Counted from the stretch's first letter, positions 37,386 to 46,514 are shown. The stretch is 64,000 nt of DNA from Candidatus Poseidonia sp. (GCA_030829545.1 JAURAI010000001.1:1-64000); one strand, 5' to 3'. Numbers and translations are program-made. The notes: generated by a model from the letters alone, not told the origin.

Positions 37386-38846
37386 ATGCACGAAATTGGG
37401 CAGCGTTCTGTACCAACGAGTGAGACGGACACGGAAGTGTTCTCGTCGCTTCGGTTGGCAGAATCATCGGAACGGGTGAACATTCATCTGGATGAGCGCA
37501 TGCTGAGTATCCAAGGTCGTCGTACCACGGCCATTGATGTACGAATGGGTGCCATCGACACGGTTCAACACCACTCCACTCACTTGGTCCCTGCTTGGTT
37601 GGTCATCCTTGGCGCCGCATTTATTTGGATTGGATACCGTTTGATGGTCCCGCCCCTTTACCGACTGAGCTTCATTGGCTTGGGAGCATTGCTTATTTTG
37701 GCTCGCTTCATCACTAAGCAGCCAACCTTTACAATTCACGCGTCATCTGGAGATTCACACGTCCTTTTTGGAAATGAAGCGACCCTCCACCGACTGGGTT
37801 TCATGGTCAACAAGGTGCTCAAAGGCAAGACTATTGAGGAAGCACGAACCAATTACGAAGCGATTCTCGCTGCGAGTTACCGAGACTGGAACGATTCAGA
37901 TATCTTACCCGCTCCTGAGTTGCCCGTCATTATTCACCAACCTGCATCCATTGACCGTCTGCTCCAAACCGATGGGAGCGATGCTGTCAATGCTCCACCA
38001 ATTGAAGAAACGATGGAATGGCTGCCAACCGACGAAACGCCCCCTCCAGCAGCCCCGCTTTTTCCCAGTTTCCTCGCTACCTATCACGGGCAACAAAGCC
38101 AGGCTGAGACATTGACATACAGTCCCGACCATCGCCCCGGACCCATCGGCCATCCCATCCTCCTCCCCGTCCATACCGTCGCTCCACCAATGCACCAAGG
38201 GGCAGGAGAGCCAACGGCAACCGAAACACCGCATCCCCTCCCCTCGTTTTGGGGACGGTCGGAAGTTCATATCACGTCTCAGCAACAATCATCTGAAGAG
38301 GTTGAAGAGAACACAGAGGAAGGCGTGTTGGATGCTGAACTTCTCTACGCCCCTGTTGATTCTGAGGACATCCCCGATCCTCAACCCCAACCACCGCAGG
38401 TTCTCAAAATCAAAGAACCACGCAGAATTGAGGATACGCCTTTCAAACCTCGCCGCGTAACGAGATTTACTTCTCGACCATCCCAAGGAAGGCGTTTCTT
38501 GAGTCGGATCAGAGATGTATCTGCAAACCTACTCGGGAACACGATTGGTCCAGCCCGCCCTTCACCCTTCGGGACAACTGAAACATCGTCTGCACTTCGC
38601 GAGCATACCGAGGCCAATACACCTCCCAACGAGGAGGTGTTGAACCGCCTGTCGGTCGAGAACGGTGGCTTGTTGGAACCTGAGGAAGCCGACCGCATTG
38701 CTGCACGTGGACGAGCCATATTGGCTGCAGCTGAGGAACTCACAAGTGCTCCCCAAGAAAGCCTTGATGACCTTTCATTTGGCGATTTAACTCCCACGAA
38801 ATCAGATGATGAAGCTGTTCATGTTCGACGTTTGGATGATGATTGA
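37386..38846 (+). CDS. Membrane protein with PH-like domain and long acidic proline-rich tail
   Basis: 486 residues. The N-terminal part has a beta segment (RVNIHLDERMLSIQGRRT), two hydrophobic helices (about 65-108) and a second beta segment (FTIHASSGDSHVLFGNEATL), which is the order seen in bacterial-type PH-like membrane proteins. The rest, about 330 residues, is proline-, glutamate- and serine-rich and predicted disordered, with short conserved-looking stretches such as RRVTRFTSRPSQGRRFLSR. Function unknown. Its stop lies 1 bp from the stop of the convergent PfkB kinase. Confidence 0.7.
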   Translation: MHEIGQRSVPTSETDTEVFSSLRLAESSERVNIHLDERMLSIQGRRTTAIDVRMGAIDTVQHHSTHLVPAWLVILGAAFIWIGYRLMVPPLYRLSFIGLGALLILARFITKQPTFTIHASSGDSHVLFGNEATLHRLGFMVNKVLKGKTIEEARTNYEAILAASYRDWNDSDILPAPELPVIIHQPASIDRLLQTDGSDAVNAPPIEETMEWLPTDETPPPAAPLFPSFLATYHGQQSQAETLTYSPDHRPGPIGHPILLPVHTVAPPMHQGAGEPTATETPHPLPSFWGRSEVHITSQQQSSEEVEENTEEGVLDAELLYAPVDSEDIPDPQPQPPQVLKIKEPRRIEDTPFKPRRVTRFTSRPSQGRRFLSRIRDVSANLLGNTIGPARPSPFGTTETSSALREHTEANTPPNEEVLNRLSVENGGLLEPEEADRIAARGRAILAAAEELTSAPQESLDDLSFGDLTPTKSDDEAVHVRRLDDD

Positions 38847-38847
38847 A

Positions 38848-39771
38848 TCACAGACCAAGCATCGTCCGATAGCCCAGATAACGGTTGTCAAATTCTTCAA
38901 CCTCTAACGCTCGCAGGGCGTCAGTTCCAAAGGCTTCAAGCGTGAAACTCGCCATTACCGTTGCCATCATCAAACCGTCCCGTAATTCTGCCATTTCCAA
39001 AGCCTGAGTACGTTGAGAAAGATGTGAGGCTAATGCGCCTGCAAAGGTATCTCCACAACCCGTAGGGTCAACGAGATTGGCGGTAGGGTAGGCTGGGAGT
39101 GCAAGCAATTCACCGCGATGCAGAGCAAGTACGCCATGCTCACCTCGCTTGACGACAAGCGTGGTCGTGTCAGTCTGCTCGGCCAGGTCATGCATGGCGC
39201 GGACAAGATTGTCTTCTTGAGAGAGCATGCGAGCTTCACCATCATTGATGATGACCAAATCAGCGGCCGTCATCACCTCGAGCAATTCAGGACGGGCAAT
39301 GTCAATCCAGAGATTCATCGAATCGAGCATCGTGAAGCGAAGAGGAGATGTTTGCTCCATCACGTTTCGTTGAATGGCAGGATGCAGGTTCGCACAAAAC
39401 AAAATTGTTGGCTGCTTTGCATCTTCGGGAACCCGAGGCTCAAAATGTTCGAACACGTTGAGGTGGGTTGCTCGAGTTTCCGCCTCAGCCATGGCACCGT
39501 GATAGGCGCCTTCCCATCGGAATGTTTCGCCCTCAGCCACCTCAAGTCCGCTGAGTTCAAGACCTGATTTCGATAGAATCTCACGGTCTGAGGAGGTAAA
39601 ATCAGAACCGACCACGCCCACGAGGCTGGCATTTGCACCACCGTGAAGGCGCTGAATGAATTGGCATGACAACCCGCTGTAGGTAGCAGAACCACCCAAG
39701 GCATTGGTCACTGAACCTGCGGGAGACTCAACCGAGTCGTAAGCAATACTTCCAACGATGAGAACTGTCAT
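38848..39771 (-). CDS. PfkB-family carbohydrate (or nucleoside) kinase
   Basis: About 307 residues from Met at 39771 (MTVLIVGSIAYD), which fits the family N-terminus; an ATG at 39792 overlaps the upstream stop as ATGA and is an alternative. The signature near the C-terminus DPTGCGDTFAGALASHL (PfkB motif 2 with the catalytic Asp) and the early GGSATYSG (glycine-rich substrate loop) are intact. Members phosphorylate ribose, fructose, adenosine and similar; the exact substrate cannot be read from the sequence. Downstream of the biotin carboxylase on the same strand with 17 bp between start and stop. Confidence 0.85.
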   Translation of the reverse strand: MTVLIVGSIAYDSVESPAGSVTNALGGSATYSGLSCQFIQRLHGGANASLVGVVGSDFTSSDREILSKSGLELSGLEVAEGETFRWEGAYHGAMAEAETRATHLNVFEHFEPRVPEDAKQPTILFCANLHPAIQRNVMEQTSPLRFTMLDSMNLWIDIARPELLEVMTAADLVIINDGEARMLSQEDNLVRAMHDLAEQTDTTTLVVKRGEHGVLALHRGELLALPAYPTANLVDPTGCGDTFAGALASHLSQRTQALEMAELRDGLMMATVMASFTLEAFGTDALRALEVEEFDNRYLGYRTMLGL

Positions 39772-39788
39772 GACAAACCACGTCCAAA

Positions 39789-41129
39789 TCATCCAAGAAG
39801 CTCTTGGTGCATGTCGATATATTGAATGGTGATGTCCCCGTTATTGAAATCCTTCTCGTCCATAATCCGCCGGTGCAGTGGAATGAGGTGTTCAACGCCC
39901 GTGATGATCGTTTCATCAAGGGCCGTTTTCATTCGAGCGATGGCGTCCTCACGGTCTCGGCCCCAAACGAGTAATTTAGCGAGCAGGGAATCAAAGCAAC
40001 CCGGCATCTCGTATCCCGGGTGAGCGTGTGTGTCACATCGTACGCCAAAGCCACTTGGGAAATGACACTCCCACAATCGGCCCGGACTTGGTACAAATTC
40101 ACGAGGATCTTCTGCGTTTAATCTGCACTGAATAGAGTGGCCGCGCCATGTGATGTCTTCTTGGGAAAGTGGCAATGCTTCACCTTGTGCTACCCGAATG
40201 CCGAGTTCAACCAAGTTATGACCGGTGATCAATTCGGTAACGGTGTGTTCCACTTGGACACGTGGATTGACTTCAAGGAAGTAAAAATCACCGTTGGCAT
40301 CACGAAGGAATTCGAAGGTTGCAAGACCTTTGTAGCCAACCGATTCCGCCCCACGGCATACCAGGTCGCCGATTTCTGCACGCTTGGCATCATCCAACCA
40401 AGGGCCTTCTTCAACCAATTTTTGATGGCGGCGTTGGATGGAGCAAAAGCGTTCACCAAAATGAATGGCCTTCTTACCGTCCGCAAGAACCTGAAACTCC
40501 ACGTGCTGAGCACCTTGAATGTATTTCTCAACAAAGACCCGCTCGTCACCGAAGGCTGACCTTGCTCGTGATTGACAGAGTTTGAGAGCGCTTTCAAATT
40601 CGTCGGCCTTCCCGACAATTTGCATACCGATGCCACCACCGCCAGCAGCTGCTTTGATGATGACAGGGTAGCCGATTTCATCGGCGAGTTTACTGGCGAC
40701 ATCAGCACTGGAAATAGGTTCTGAGGAGCCCTTTGCGGTCGGAAGTCCTGCCGCTTCCATCGCCGCTCGCGCCTCGATCTTATCACCGAGCAACGTGATG
40801 ACGCCCGATGCAGGACCGATGAAGGTGATGCCTTCCTCCTCAAGACGGGCTACAAATGCTGCGTTTTCGGCTAAGAAGCCATAACCAGGGTGTACGGCAT
40901 CACATTCCAACTCCTTTGCAGCCTCGACGACGGATTCAATGTCGAGATAGGAGTCCAAAGGGTTGGTTCGGTAATTCGGATAAGCAATATCTGCCATGCG
41001 AACTGGGAGCGAGAGTCGGTCCTCTCGACCGTGAATGATGGCCGCTTCAATACCCATGTCACGCAAGGTTCGCAGGATGCGGAGCGCAATTTCGCCACGG
41101 TTTGCAATGAGAACACGCTTGAAGCCCAT
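39789..41129 (-). CDS. Biotin carboxylase subunit (acetyl/propionyl-CoA or pyruvate carboxylase)
   Basis: 446 residues from ATG 41129 (MGFKRVLIANRGEIA), the usual N-terminus; an upstream ATG would add 11 unrelated residues. ATP-grasp fold with AAAGGGGIGMQ (glycine-rich ATP loop), RDCSIQRRHQK-type FCSIQRRHQKLVEE, and FLEVNPRVQVEHTVTE, the biotin-carboxylase signature. It carboxylates biotin on a carrier protein, using ATP and bicarbonate. No biotin carrier or carboxyltransferase is in this window, so the partners must lie elsewhere. If they form acetyl-CoA carboxylase, the product malonyl-CoA would feed the megasynthase at 16635; if propionyl-CoA carboxylase or pyruvate carboxylase, it would not. 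Confidence 0.9.
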   Translation of the reverse strand: MGFKRVLIANRGEIALRILRTLRDMGIEAAIIHGREDRLSLPVRMADIAYPNYRTNPLDSYLDIESVVEAAKELECDAVHPGYGFLAENAAFVARLEEEGITFIGPASGVITLLGDKIEARAAMEAAGLPTAKGSSEPISSADVASKLADEIGYPVIIKAAAGGGGIGMQIVGKADEFESALKLCQSRARSAFGDERVFVEKYIQGAQHVEFQVLADGKKAIHFGERFCSIQRRHQKLVEEGPWLDDAKRAEIGDLVCRGAESVGYKGLATFEFLRDANGDFYFLEVNPRVQVEHTVTELITGHNLVELGIRVAQGEALPLSQEDITWRGHSIQCRLNAEDPREFVPSPGRLWECHFPSGFGVRCDTHAHPGYEMPGCFDSLLAKLLVWGRDREDAIARMKTALDETIITGVEHLIPLHRRIMDEKDFNNGDITIQYIDMHQELLG

Positions 41130-41192
41130 AGAACACGGGCAACCGAAGCAATCTATGAGCAAAGCGGTGGAATTGTACGTGGAAGAACCGAT

Positions 41193-42248
41193 TCACGGTG
41201 GAATTTCAACCACGGATTCGTCGTTCCCTTGAACGTAGACGACGGCACGAACAAAAGGCTGACCGCGAGGGCGAAACATGGAACGCTTCATCATGCCCAA
41301 GATGCCTCGTAAGGTCACAAGCATCCTCTTGAATGAGCGCCATGGATGACGAATGATACGCAATGGGTTACCGATGCCAGTCAGAGGGTATTGCAATTGC
41401 TCCATCATGGTCATTGGAATCTGTTCATCAATTCCATACACGGTTGGTCGTTTGTCCTTGGGCATGTAATAGGTTCCAAAAATCAAATCCCAAAGAGGCA
41501 GGAAGGTCGAATAATTACACCAAATGGCTTCTTCCTCGTTGGAATGGTGCCAATGATGGAATTCGGGCGTCATGATGATCCTTGAGAGCGGTCGTAACCA
41601 GAGGCGGACATTCGCATGAAGGAATAGGCCGAGTAAAATTTGGGCAATGGCAATCAATCCTGATGTTTCCGCAGAGAAGCCCGCGGCAATGAGAAAGAAA
41701 AACGCTGGCGCAATCAACGTTCCATCAAAGGGGTGGGCACGAAAACCGCTGGCCCAATCCATGTCCTCTGGCGAATGATGAATGGCATGGAAACGCCATA
41801 GTTGAGGCACCTCATGGTAGAAACGGTGGGTCCAATATCCCATCAAGTCAAACAACATCACGCCCACGATGAGCAGATATGGTTCAGGTATCGATTGGAC
41901 ATAGGGACGGAGCAACAATCCAGGAATCCAAGCAAAACTCAGAACACCAACGAGAATGGCCGCTACCAAACCAATGCTTTGAAGCACGGGTGAAGCCAGT
42001 GCGTAGCCTACATCAAGTTCGAGATGTGGGCGGCGAAACCCTTGGTGGTCGTGGCGCGGAAAGAGTCGTTCAAAGGGGACAACAAGTACGAAGAGAACGA
42101 TAACTGCCCCCAATCCATCTTGGTTCTTTGATACGGCATAACCTGCGAGTGCCAATGCGAGGATTCGAAGTACAATCGCCCGAGGCCATCCACCAACGGG
42201 TGGAAGGCGAGGAGCAGCCGGAACATCTGCATCCGAGGGGTATGTCAC
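41193..42248 (-). CDS. Fatty-acid hydroxylase / sterol-desaturase superfamily membrane enzyme
   Basis: 351 residues with four to five hydrophobic helices and the three His clusters of the superfamily: HRFYHE, FHAIHHS and EFHHWHHS, which together hold the di-iron site. Members hydroxylate or desaturate lipid tails or sterol-like compounds using oxygen. Likely target: an acyl chain or isoprenoid lipid; not decided by the sequence. The long hydrophilic N-terminus (about 1-25) precedes the first helix. The enzyme sits among lipid-related genes and is divergent from a SLOG-family gene. Confidence 0.85.
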   Translation of the reverse strand: MTYPSDADVPAAPRLPPVGGWPRAIVLRILALALAGYAVSKNQDGLGAVIVLFVLVVPFERLFPRHDHQGFRRPHLELDVGYALASPVLQSIGLVAAILVGVLSFAWIPGLLLRPYVQSIPEPYLLIVGVMLFDLMGYWTHRFYHEVPQLWRFHAIHHSPEDMDWASGFRAHPFDGTLIAPAFFFLIAAGFSAETSGLIAIAQILLGLFLHANVRLWLRPLSRIIMTPEFHHWHHSNEEEAIWCNYSTFLPLWDLIFGTYYMPKDKRPTVYGIDEQIPMTMMEQLQYPLTGIGNPLRIIRHPWRSFKRMLVTLRGILGMMKRSMFRPRGQPFVRAVVYVQGNDESVVEIPP

Positions 42249-42345
42249 AAGTCACTGGCGGCATGAACATTCATAGTAATTCTCTCAGCATGTGCAGAGG
42301 AATTGACCGAAAAACGGAAGATATTTGATTGTGAAGAGGAGAAAA

Positions 42346-42870
42346 ATGGCATCAAAAAGAAAAATAATGCCGAGATTTGATAACCCCCTACGCGTATGGA
42401 CTAACATGAGCGGACCAAAGGCAACGGGCAGCAGTGTGCTGCAAAAACTAGCAGGGAAGGACCTGAATAACGATGGACGAATCATCAATCTGGTCGTGTG
42501 TGGAAACTCAAAATTTTATGATTACTCCTTCCTTGAAACCGAAATTGAACAGTGGGTGAAGTACCACGGTTATCCAGACGTCATCATATTGGGCGGTGCG
42601 AGCGGAGTAGATTTCCTAGCAGAACGCTGGGCCGATAACAACAACATTCCCATTGCGGTATTTACCGAAGCATGGGCTGGTCCGCGGTCATCTGACGGAG
42701 TCGACTCAGGTCGGCCAGCAGCGATTGCAGACCTCGGAAAACGAATGCTCAAGCATGCGACGCACATGTTAGCATTCCCGGGACCCGATTCGGTTTGGAC
42801 CAAACGAATGGAGGATTTAGCGAGGGACTCTGCCGTTCCAGTGGTCAGCATTCCGCTCCCAGAGGAGTGA
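42346..42870 (+). CDS. SLOG-fold protein of DUF2493 type
   Basis: 174 residues. ATG 42346 is chosen because GAGGAG lies 4 nt upstream; a TTG at 42325 and ATGs further in (42367, 42406) are alternatives. Motifs: VVCGNSKFYDY, VIILGGASGVDFLAERWA and HMLAFPGPDS, the family pattern (C/GSR near the start, GGAxGVD, adenine-nucleotide loop). SLOG proteins bind nucleotide-derived ligands and can be sensors linked to defence or stress systems, but no toxin or effector gene is beside this one. Role unknown. Confidence 0.75.
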   Translation: MASKRKIMPRFDNPLRVWTNMSGPKATGSSVLQKLAGKDLNNDGRIINLVVCGNSKFYDYSFLETEIEQWVKYHGYPDVIILGGASGVDFLAERWADNNNIPIAVFTEAWAGPRSSDGVDSGRPAAIADLGKRMLKHATHMLAFPGPDSVWTKRMEDLARDSAVPVVSIPLPEE

Positions 42871-42873
42871 GCA

Positions 42874-44121
42874 TCAGTAGACGTCACGAAGGTAGCGCTT
42901 TTGTTCCTTCATCATCGTCTTTTCGATGAAATGGGTCGCGTCGTCAAGTGACATGCCACCGTGTTCAACGGCGATGTCAATAAGCGCTCGATGAACGTCC
43001 TTGGCCATGTATTGCTTGTCGCCACAGATGTAGAAGTAAGCCCCGCGCTCAAACCATTCCCATACTTCTGCGCCGTGTTCTTTCAAACGGTGTTGAACAT
43101 AGATTTTCTCTTCTTGGTCACGGGACCACGCCGTTGTAAACTTGTACAGGTGGCCTTCATCGATCCATTGTTCAATTTCATCTTTGTAATAGAATTCAGT
43201 TTTCGCAGATTGGTCACCGAAGAAAAGCCAGTTCTTACCAGTGCCTCCGTCATGAACACGTTGCTCCATGAAGGCACGGAACGGAGCAATTCCTGTTCCG
43301 GGGCCAACCATGATGATATCGGTTTCTTTGTCCTCTGGAAGGATAAATGACTTGGTTGGTGACATAAAGACGCCGATTGGAGCGCCTGAAGTATCAATTT
43401 CATCAGCCATGAATTGGGTGCAAAGGCCACCTCGTGCTCTTCCGTTGTATTCGAAACGAACAATTCCAACGGTCAATTCAACGAAGCCTGGATGGGCATC
43501 GTGTGAAGAAGCGATGGAATAGAGGCGAGGTTTGAGGCGGTCTGCCAGCTCAAGGAATTCTTCATGAGCGTATTTGACATCGAATTCACGCATGATGTCA
43601 ATGTAATCTCGCGTCCAAAGGTAGTTTTCAATGCCTTTAGCGTCAGCGTTGATTGCTTCTACTTGAGAGGCCGGGTCGTCGGAGGCTACCGAAGGACGAA
43701 GCGGTGTCGTTGCGTCTTCAGTGGCTTGCCACGTCTCGTTGTTGCGGGACCGTGATACAATACTCATGGAAATCTTCATCCCGCTTGAAATCACCTTTTC
43801 TGTGAGTGATTGGACAAATTTCTTGTTGGCCAGATGTACTTCAAAATCCTTCTTGAGAGCTTCGCGAAGGGTGCGGTCTCCTTTGTGGGTTGTTACCTCT
43901 GCATCCGGATTCCACCCCTGGACTTCAATCAACTCATCGACGATGTGAGGAGGATTTTCAGCGACCACGCCAAGGGCATCGCCGACTTTGTAGTCCAAGC
44001 CAGAGTCTCCGAGTTCGAAGACGATGTGACGGGTTTCTTTTCGCGACCCTTCACCGTTGAGAATGAAATTCTCAGTAATTTTACTCATATAGGGATTTTT
44101 TGCAGACCAACCATCAGCCAT
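42874..44121 (-). CDS. NADPH-dependent flavoprotein reductase, CysJ FAD/NADPH half
   Basis: 415 residues. Has the FAD part (RLYSIASS), a GGLCTQF loop for FAD, and the NADPH part (GPGTGIAPFRAFMEQR, FYICGDKQYMAKDV, terminal aromatic RYLRDVY). The order matches sulfite reductase flavoprotein (CysJ), cytochrome P450 reductase and FNR-type reductases, but an FMN/flavodoxin domain is missing. It probably passes NADPH electrons, via a ferredoxin or flavodoxin, to an oxygenase, sulfite reductase or the BoxB-like enzyme at 58697. Divergent from the MBL-fold gene at 44273. Confidence 0.85.
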   Translation of the reverse strand: MADGWSAKNPYMSKITENFILNGEGSRKETRHIVFELGDSGLDYKVGDALGVVAENPPHIVDELIEVQGWNPDAEVTTHKGDRTLREALKKDFEVHLANKKFVQSLTEKVISSGMKISMSIVSRSRNNETWQATEDATTPLRPSVASDDPASQVEAINADAKGIENYLWTRDYIDIMREFDVKYAHEEFLELADRLKPRLYSIASSHDAHPGFVELTVGIVRFEYNGRARGGLCTQFMADEIDTSGAPIGVFMSPTKSFILPEDKETDIIMVGPGTGIAPFRAFMEQRVHDGGTGKNWLFFGDQSAKTEFYYKDEIEQWIDEGHLYKFTTAWSRDQEEKIYVQHRLKEHGAEVWEWFERGAYFYICGDKQYMAKDVHRALIDIAVEHGGMSLDDATHFIEKTMMKEQKRYLRDVY

Positions 44122-44272
44122 ACCTTCACCTCAACCACATAGTGGCGATGGTTTTCCCATCTAAGGTTGCTTTATCATCATTGGTATGAATTCACATCGG
44201 CATCATCGTCGAAAAATTGCCCACCACGAATCACCGATGAGAAGAAGAAGGGGGGGCGTGTTAGCGGGCTTC

Positions 44273-45076
44273 ATGGACCATCGCATCGTGATGCTGGGGA
44301 CTGGAAATGCATTCCTTCCCCACGGCAGACATCATTCCTTTGCGATGTTTGACGGCCAACACATTATCGATGCACCTCCGACTGCACTGATCGGCATGCG
44401 AAGAATCGGTACTTCTCCGGCCGACATCCGAACCGTCTTTGTCACACACGTTCACGGCGACCATGTCTTCGGATTCCCATTCTTATTGCTCGAGCGCAAA
44501 TACATTTCAGACCGTGAGCAATTACAGCCGCTGCGTGTTGTTGGTTCACCCATCGTGCGAGAACGACTGACCCAATTATGCAATCTCGCCTTCCCAGGTT
44601 CGTTGGAGACCATCCTTGAAACGGTTGAATGGGACGAGCGAGAGGTTGGAACAACCGACGACGGTTGGACGTGGGAGCGATTTGAGGTTCATCACGAAGA
44701 TGCAGTTGATCCTCATGGCTATCGATTTGAGCATCGTAGCGGTGCAAACTTTGTCCACAGCGGAGATTCAGGCCCATGTGAGGCACTTCACGAGGCGATT
44801 GAACGTTCCTGTATCGCTGTTCTTGAGATGGGTTTTCCTGATTGGGTCCCATCAACACATCATCATAAGCCAAAAGATGTGGAGGCTTTAGCCCAACGAT
44901 GCTCAACTCCACTGGCCATCACGCACACCTTTATCGACGAAGCTACCGAGTTTGAGACGACGCTGACAAAGGAGGTCCCTCAACTCCCTGCCCACGTGAC
45001 CCAACTTTCCGACGGAGCCACCATCGTTTGGGAAAAAGAGGCGTGGACCATCAAGAATTCTACCGACCTTTTCTGA
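44273..45076 (+). CDS. Metallo-beta-lactamase-fold hydrolase, RNase Z-like
   Basis: 267 residues from ATG 44273 (MDHRIVMLGTG), the typical N-terminus; an upstream ATG at 44186 gives a basic leader unlike the family. The HxHGDH metal motif is present (THVHGDHVFGF), followed by HSGDSG (Asp) and a late HTFIDE. Zn-dependent phosphodiesterase or hydrolase; arylsulfatase- or RNase Z-like by layout. A TATA-like CTTTAT near 44171 fits a leadered transcript. The role in tRNA 3' processing is possible but not certain. Confidence 0.8.
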   Translation: MDHRIVMLGTGNAFLPHGRHHSFAMFDGQHIIDAPPTALIGMRRIGTSPADIRTVFVTHVHGDHVFGFPFLLLERKYISDREQLQPLRVVGSPIVRERLTQLCNLAFPGSLETILETVEWDEREVGTTDDGWTWERFEVHHEDAVDPHGYRFEHRSGANFVHSGDSGPCEALHEAIERSCIAVLEMGFPDWVPSTHHHKPKDVEALAQRCSTPLAITHTFIDEATEFETTLTKEVPQLPAHVTQLSDGATIVWEKEAWTIKNSTDLF

Positions 45077-45157
45077 TGGCTTTGAATTGTTCTTTTTTCT
45101 TTTTCACCTGCTATCTTTATATCAGCATATGAGCCGTTCCTTGTTCACAAATCATTG

Positions 45158-45194
45158 CCTTCCAAAGGAAGCAGTGGACAGGCATATAAGGGGG
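45158..45194. other. Possible origin recognition box (ORB-like) next to orc1/cdc6
   Basis: CTTCC-AAA-GGAAG (45159-45171) is a perfect short palindrome followed about 18 bp later by GGGGG (45190-45194). Archaeal ORB and mini-ORB elements are built on a TTCCA..GGAAA core with a nearby G-run, and lie beside orc1/cdc6 genes, as here (115 bp upstream of the initiator). Only one copy is clear, so this is a candidate, not proof of an origin. Confidence 0.45.
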
Positions 45195-45221
45195 ACTCGG
45201 ACTCAAGTCACATATGGCGTT

Positions 45222-45238
45222 GGGTCCGAAATGGACCC
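45222..45238. promoter_or_regulatory. Perfect inverted repeat in the orc1/cdc6 promoter
   Basis: GGGTCC (45222-45227), GAAAT, GGACCC (45233-45238). It lies 35 bp before the ATG of orc1/cdc6, just ahead of a TATA-like TATAAAAG (45251-45258), which fits an operator that covers the BRE/TATA region. It could serve autoregulation. Confidence 0.45.
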
Positions 45239-45272
45239 TTTGCTATTAGGTATAAAAGCGAGGTGAAATTGA

Positions 45273-46514
45273 ATGGAGGACAACATCTTCGACAAGTTCA
45301 TTTCGCAGAAAACGCTCTTCAAAAATAAAGAGAATCTTCGCCATAATTTTCGCCCGAATCAACTCCCACACCGCAACGAAGAGATTGATACCATTTCCTA
45401 CAACCTTTGGGAAGCTCTGAAGGGACACATCCCCTCAAACATGACGCTCTACGGCGTAACTGGCGCTGGCAAGACTGCAGTCACCGCCTATGTCTGTCAT
45501 CACCTCAAGGCCAAGGGAGAATCCATGGGGAGTCAGGTTGAATCCATCATGGTCAACTGCCGCCAAATCGACACACAATACCGAGTTCTAAGCCACATTG
45601 GAAATTCTCTTCTGGAGTCCTATGAACAAGATGAGATCCCCTTCACTGGCTGGCCGACCGATCGTGTCTTCAACGAATTGATTCGCAGAATGGACCAGCG
45701 CGGTGGAGTCTTTGTCATCGTGCTCGATGAGATTGATCACTTGGTGCGAAAGGTTGGAGATGACCTCTTGTACAATTTGACCAGCCTCAACTCCTCACTC
45801 AAGAAGGCACGAGCGTGTGTCATCGGCATTTCTAACGACTTGAAATTCACTGATTTCCTCGACCCCAGAGTCCGTTCAAGACTCGGCCAATTGGATGTTC
45901 TGTTCAAGCCCTACGATGCTGAGCAACTTCAGGATATTCTTCGACAGCGCGCTGTTCAGGGGTTGAATGAAGGCGTGATTGGTCCTGGCGTTATCGAACT
46001 CTGCGCTGCACTCGCTGCTCAAGAGCACGGAGATGCACGGTGTGCATTGGACCTGTTGAGAATCTCAGCAGAAAAGGCTGAGAAAGAAGGTGAAAATACG
46101 GTGAATCAAAACCATGTCCGAGTGGCACAGAGTCAAATCGAAGCCGACCAGATGACTCCCGTGATCTCAAGCCTTCCAAGTCAGCAAAAATTGGTCTTAG
46201 CGGCCGTTCTGCTCAATGAACAAAACGGACTCAGGAACGTACAGACCGGTCAAGTTTACGACATTTACCGCCAAGCCTGCAAACATATTCGACAGAATCC
46301 ACTCACGCAACGTCGCATCTCGGGCCTCATCTCCAACCTTGACATGCTGGGATTGGTAACTGCACGAACCGTCAGCAAGGGACGCTACGGACGTTCGAAG
46401 GAAATCAATTCCTGTATTCCTGCAAACATCAATGCCCCAGAAATCATGAAGGCTGCCGAAGAAGAAATGGCACTTGTCTTCAAAGCAGCCTACCATCATC
46501 AAACATCGCTCTGA
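45273..46514 (+). CDS. cdc6: Orc1/Cdc6 replication initiator
   Basis: 413 residues, usual length. AAA+ domain with Walker A GVTGAGKTA (Lys67), Walker B FVIVLDEIDHL (Asp152-Glu153), arginine-rich sensor segments (LDPRVRSRLG) and a C-terminal winged helix (about 300-400, with RRISGLISNLDMLGLV). Binds origin DNA and loads the MCM helicase. Start: ATG 45273, 7 nt after GAGGTG. It is preceded by a 196-bp gap with a possible ORB element, a palindrome and a TATA-like box, so a replication origin may lie here. The gap holds no coding gene I can support. Confidence 0.92.
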   Translation: MEDNIFDKFISQKTLFKNKENLRHNFRPNQLPHRNEEIDTISYNLWEALKGHIPSNMTLYGVTGAGKTAVTAYVCHHLKAKGESMGSQVESIMVNCRQIDTQYRVLSHIGNSLLESYEQDEIPFTGWPTDRVFNELIRRMDQRGGVFVIVLDEIDHLVRKVGDDLLYNLTSLNSSLKKARACVIGISNDLKFTDFLDPRVRSRLGQLDVLFKPYDAEQLQDILRQRAVQGLNEGVIGPGVIELCAALAAQEHGDARCALDLLRISAEKAEKEGENTVNQNHVRVAQSQIEADQMTPVISSLPSQQKLVLAAVLLNEQNGLRNVQTGQVYDIYRQACKHIRQNPLTQRRISGLISNLDMLGLVTARTVSKGRYGRSKEINSCIPANINAPEIMKAAEEEMALVFKAAYHHQTSL

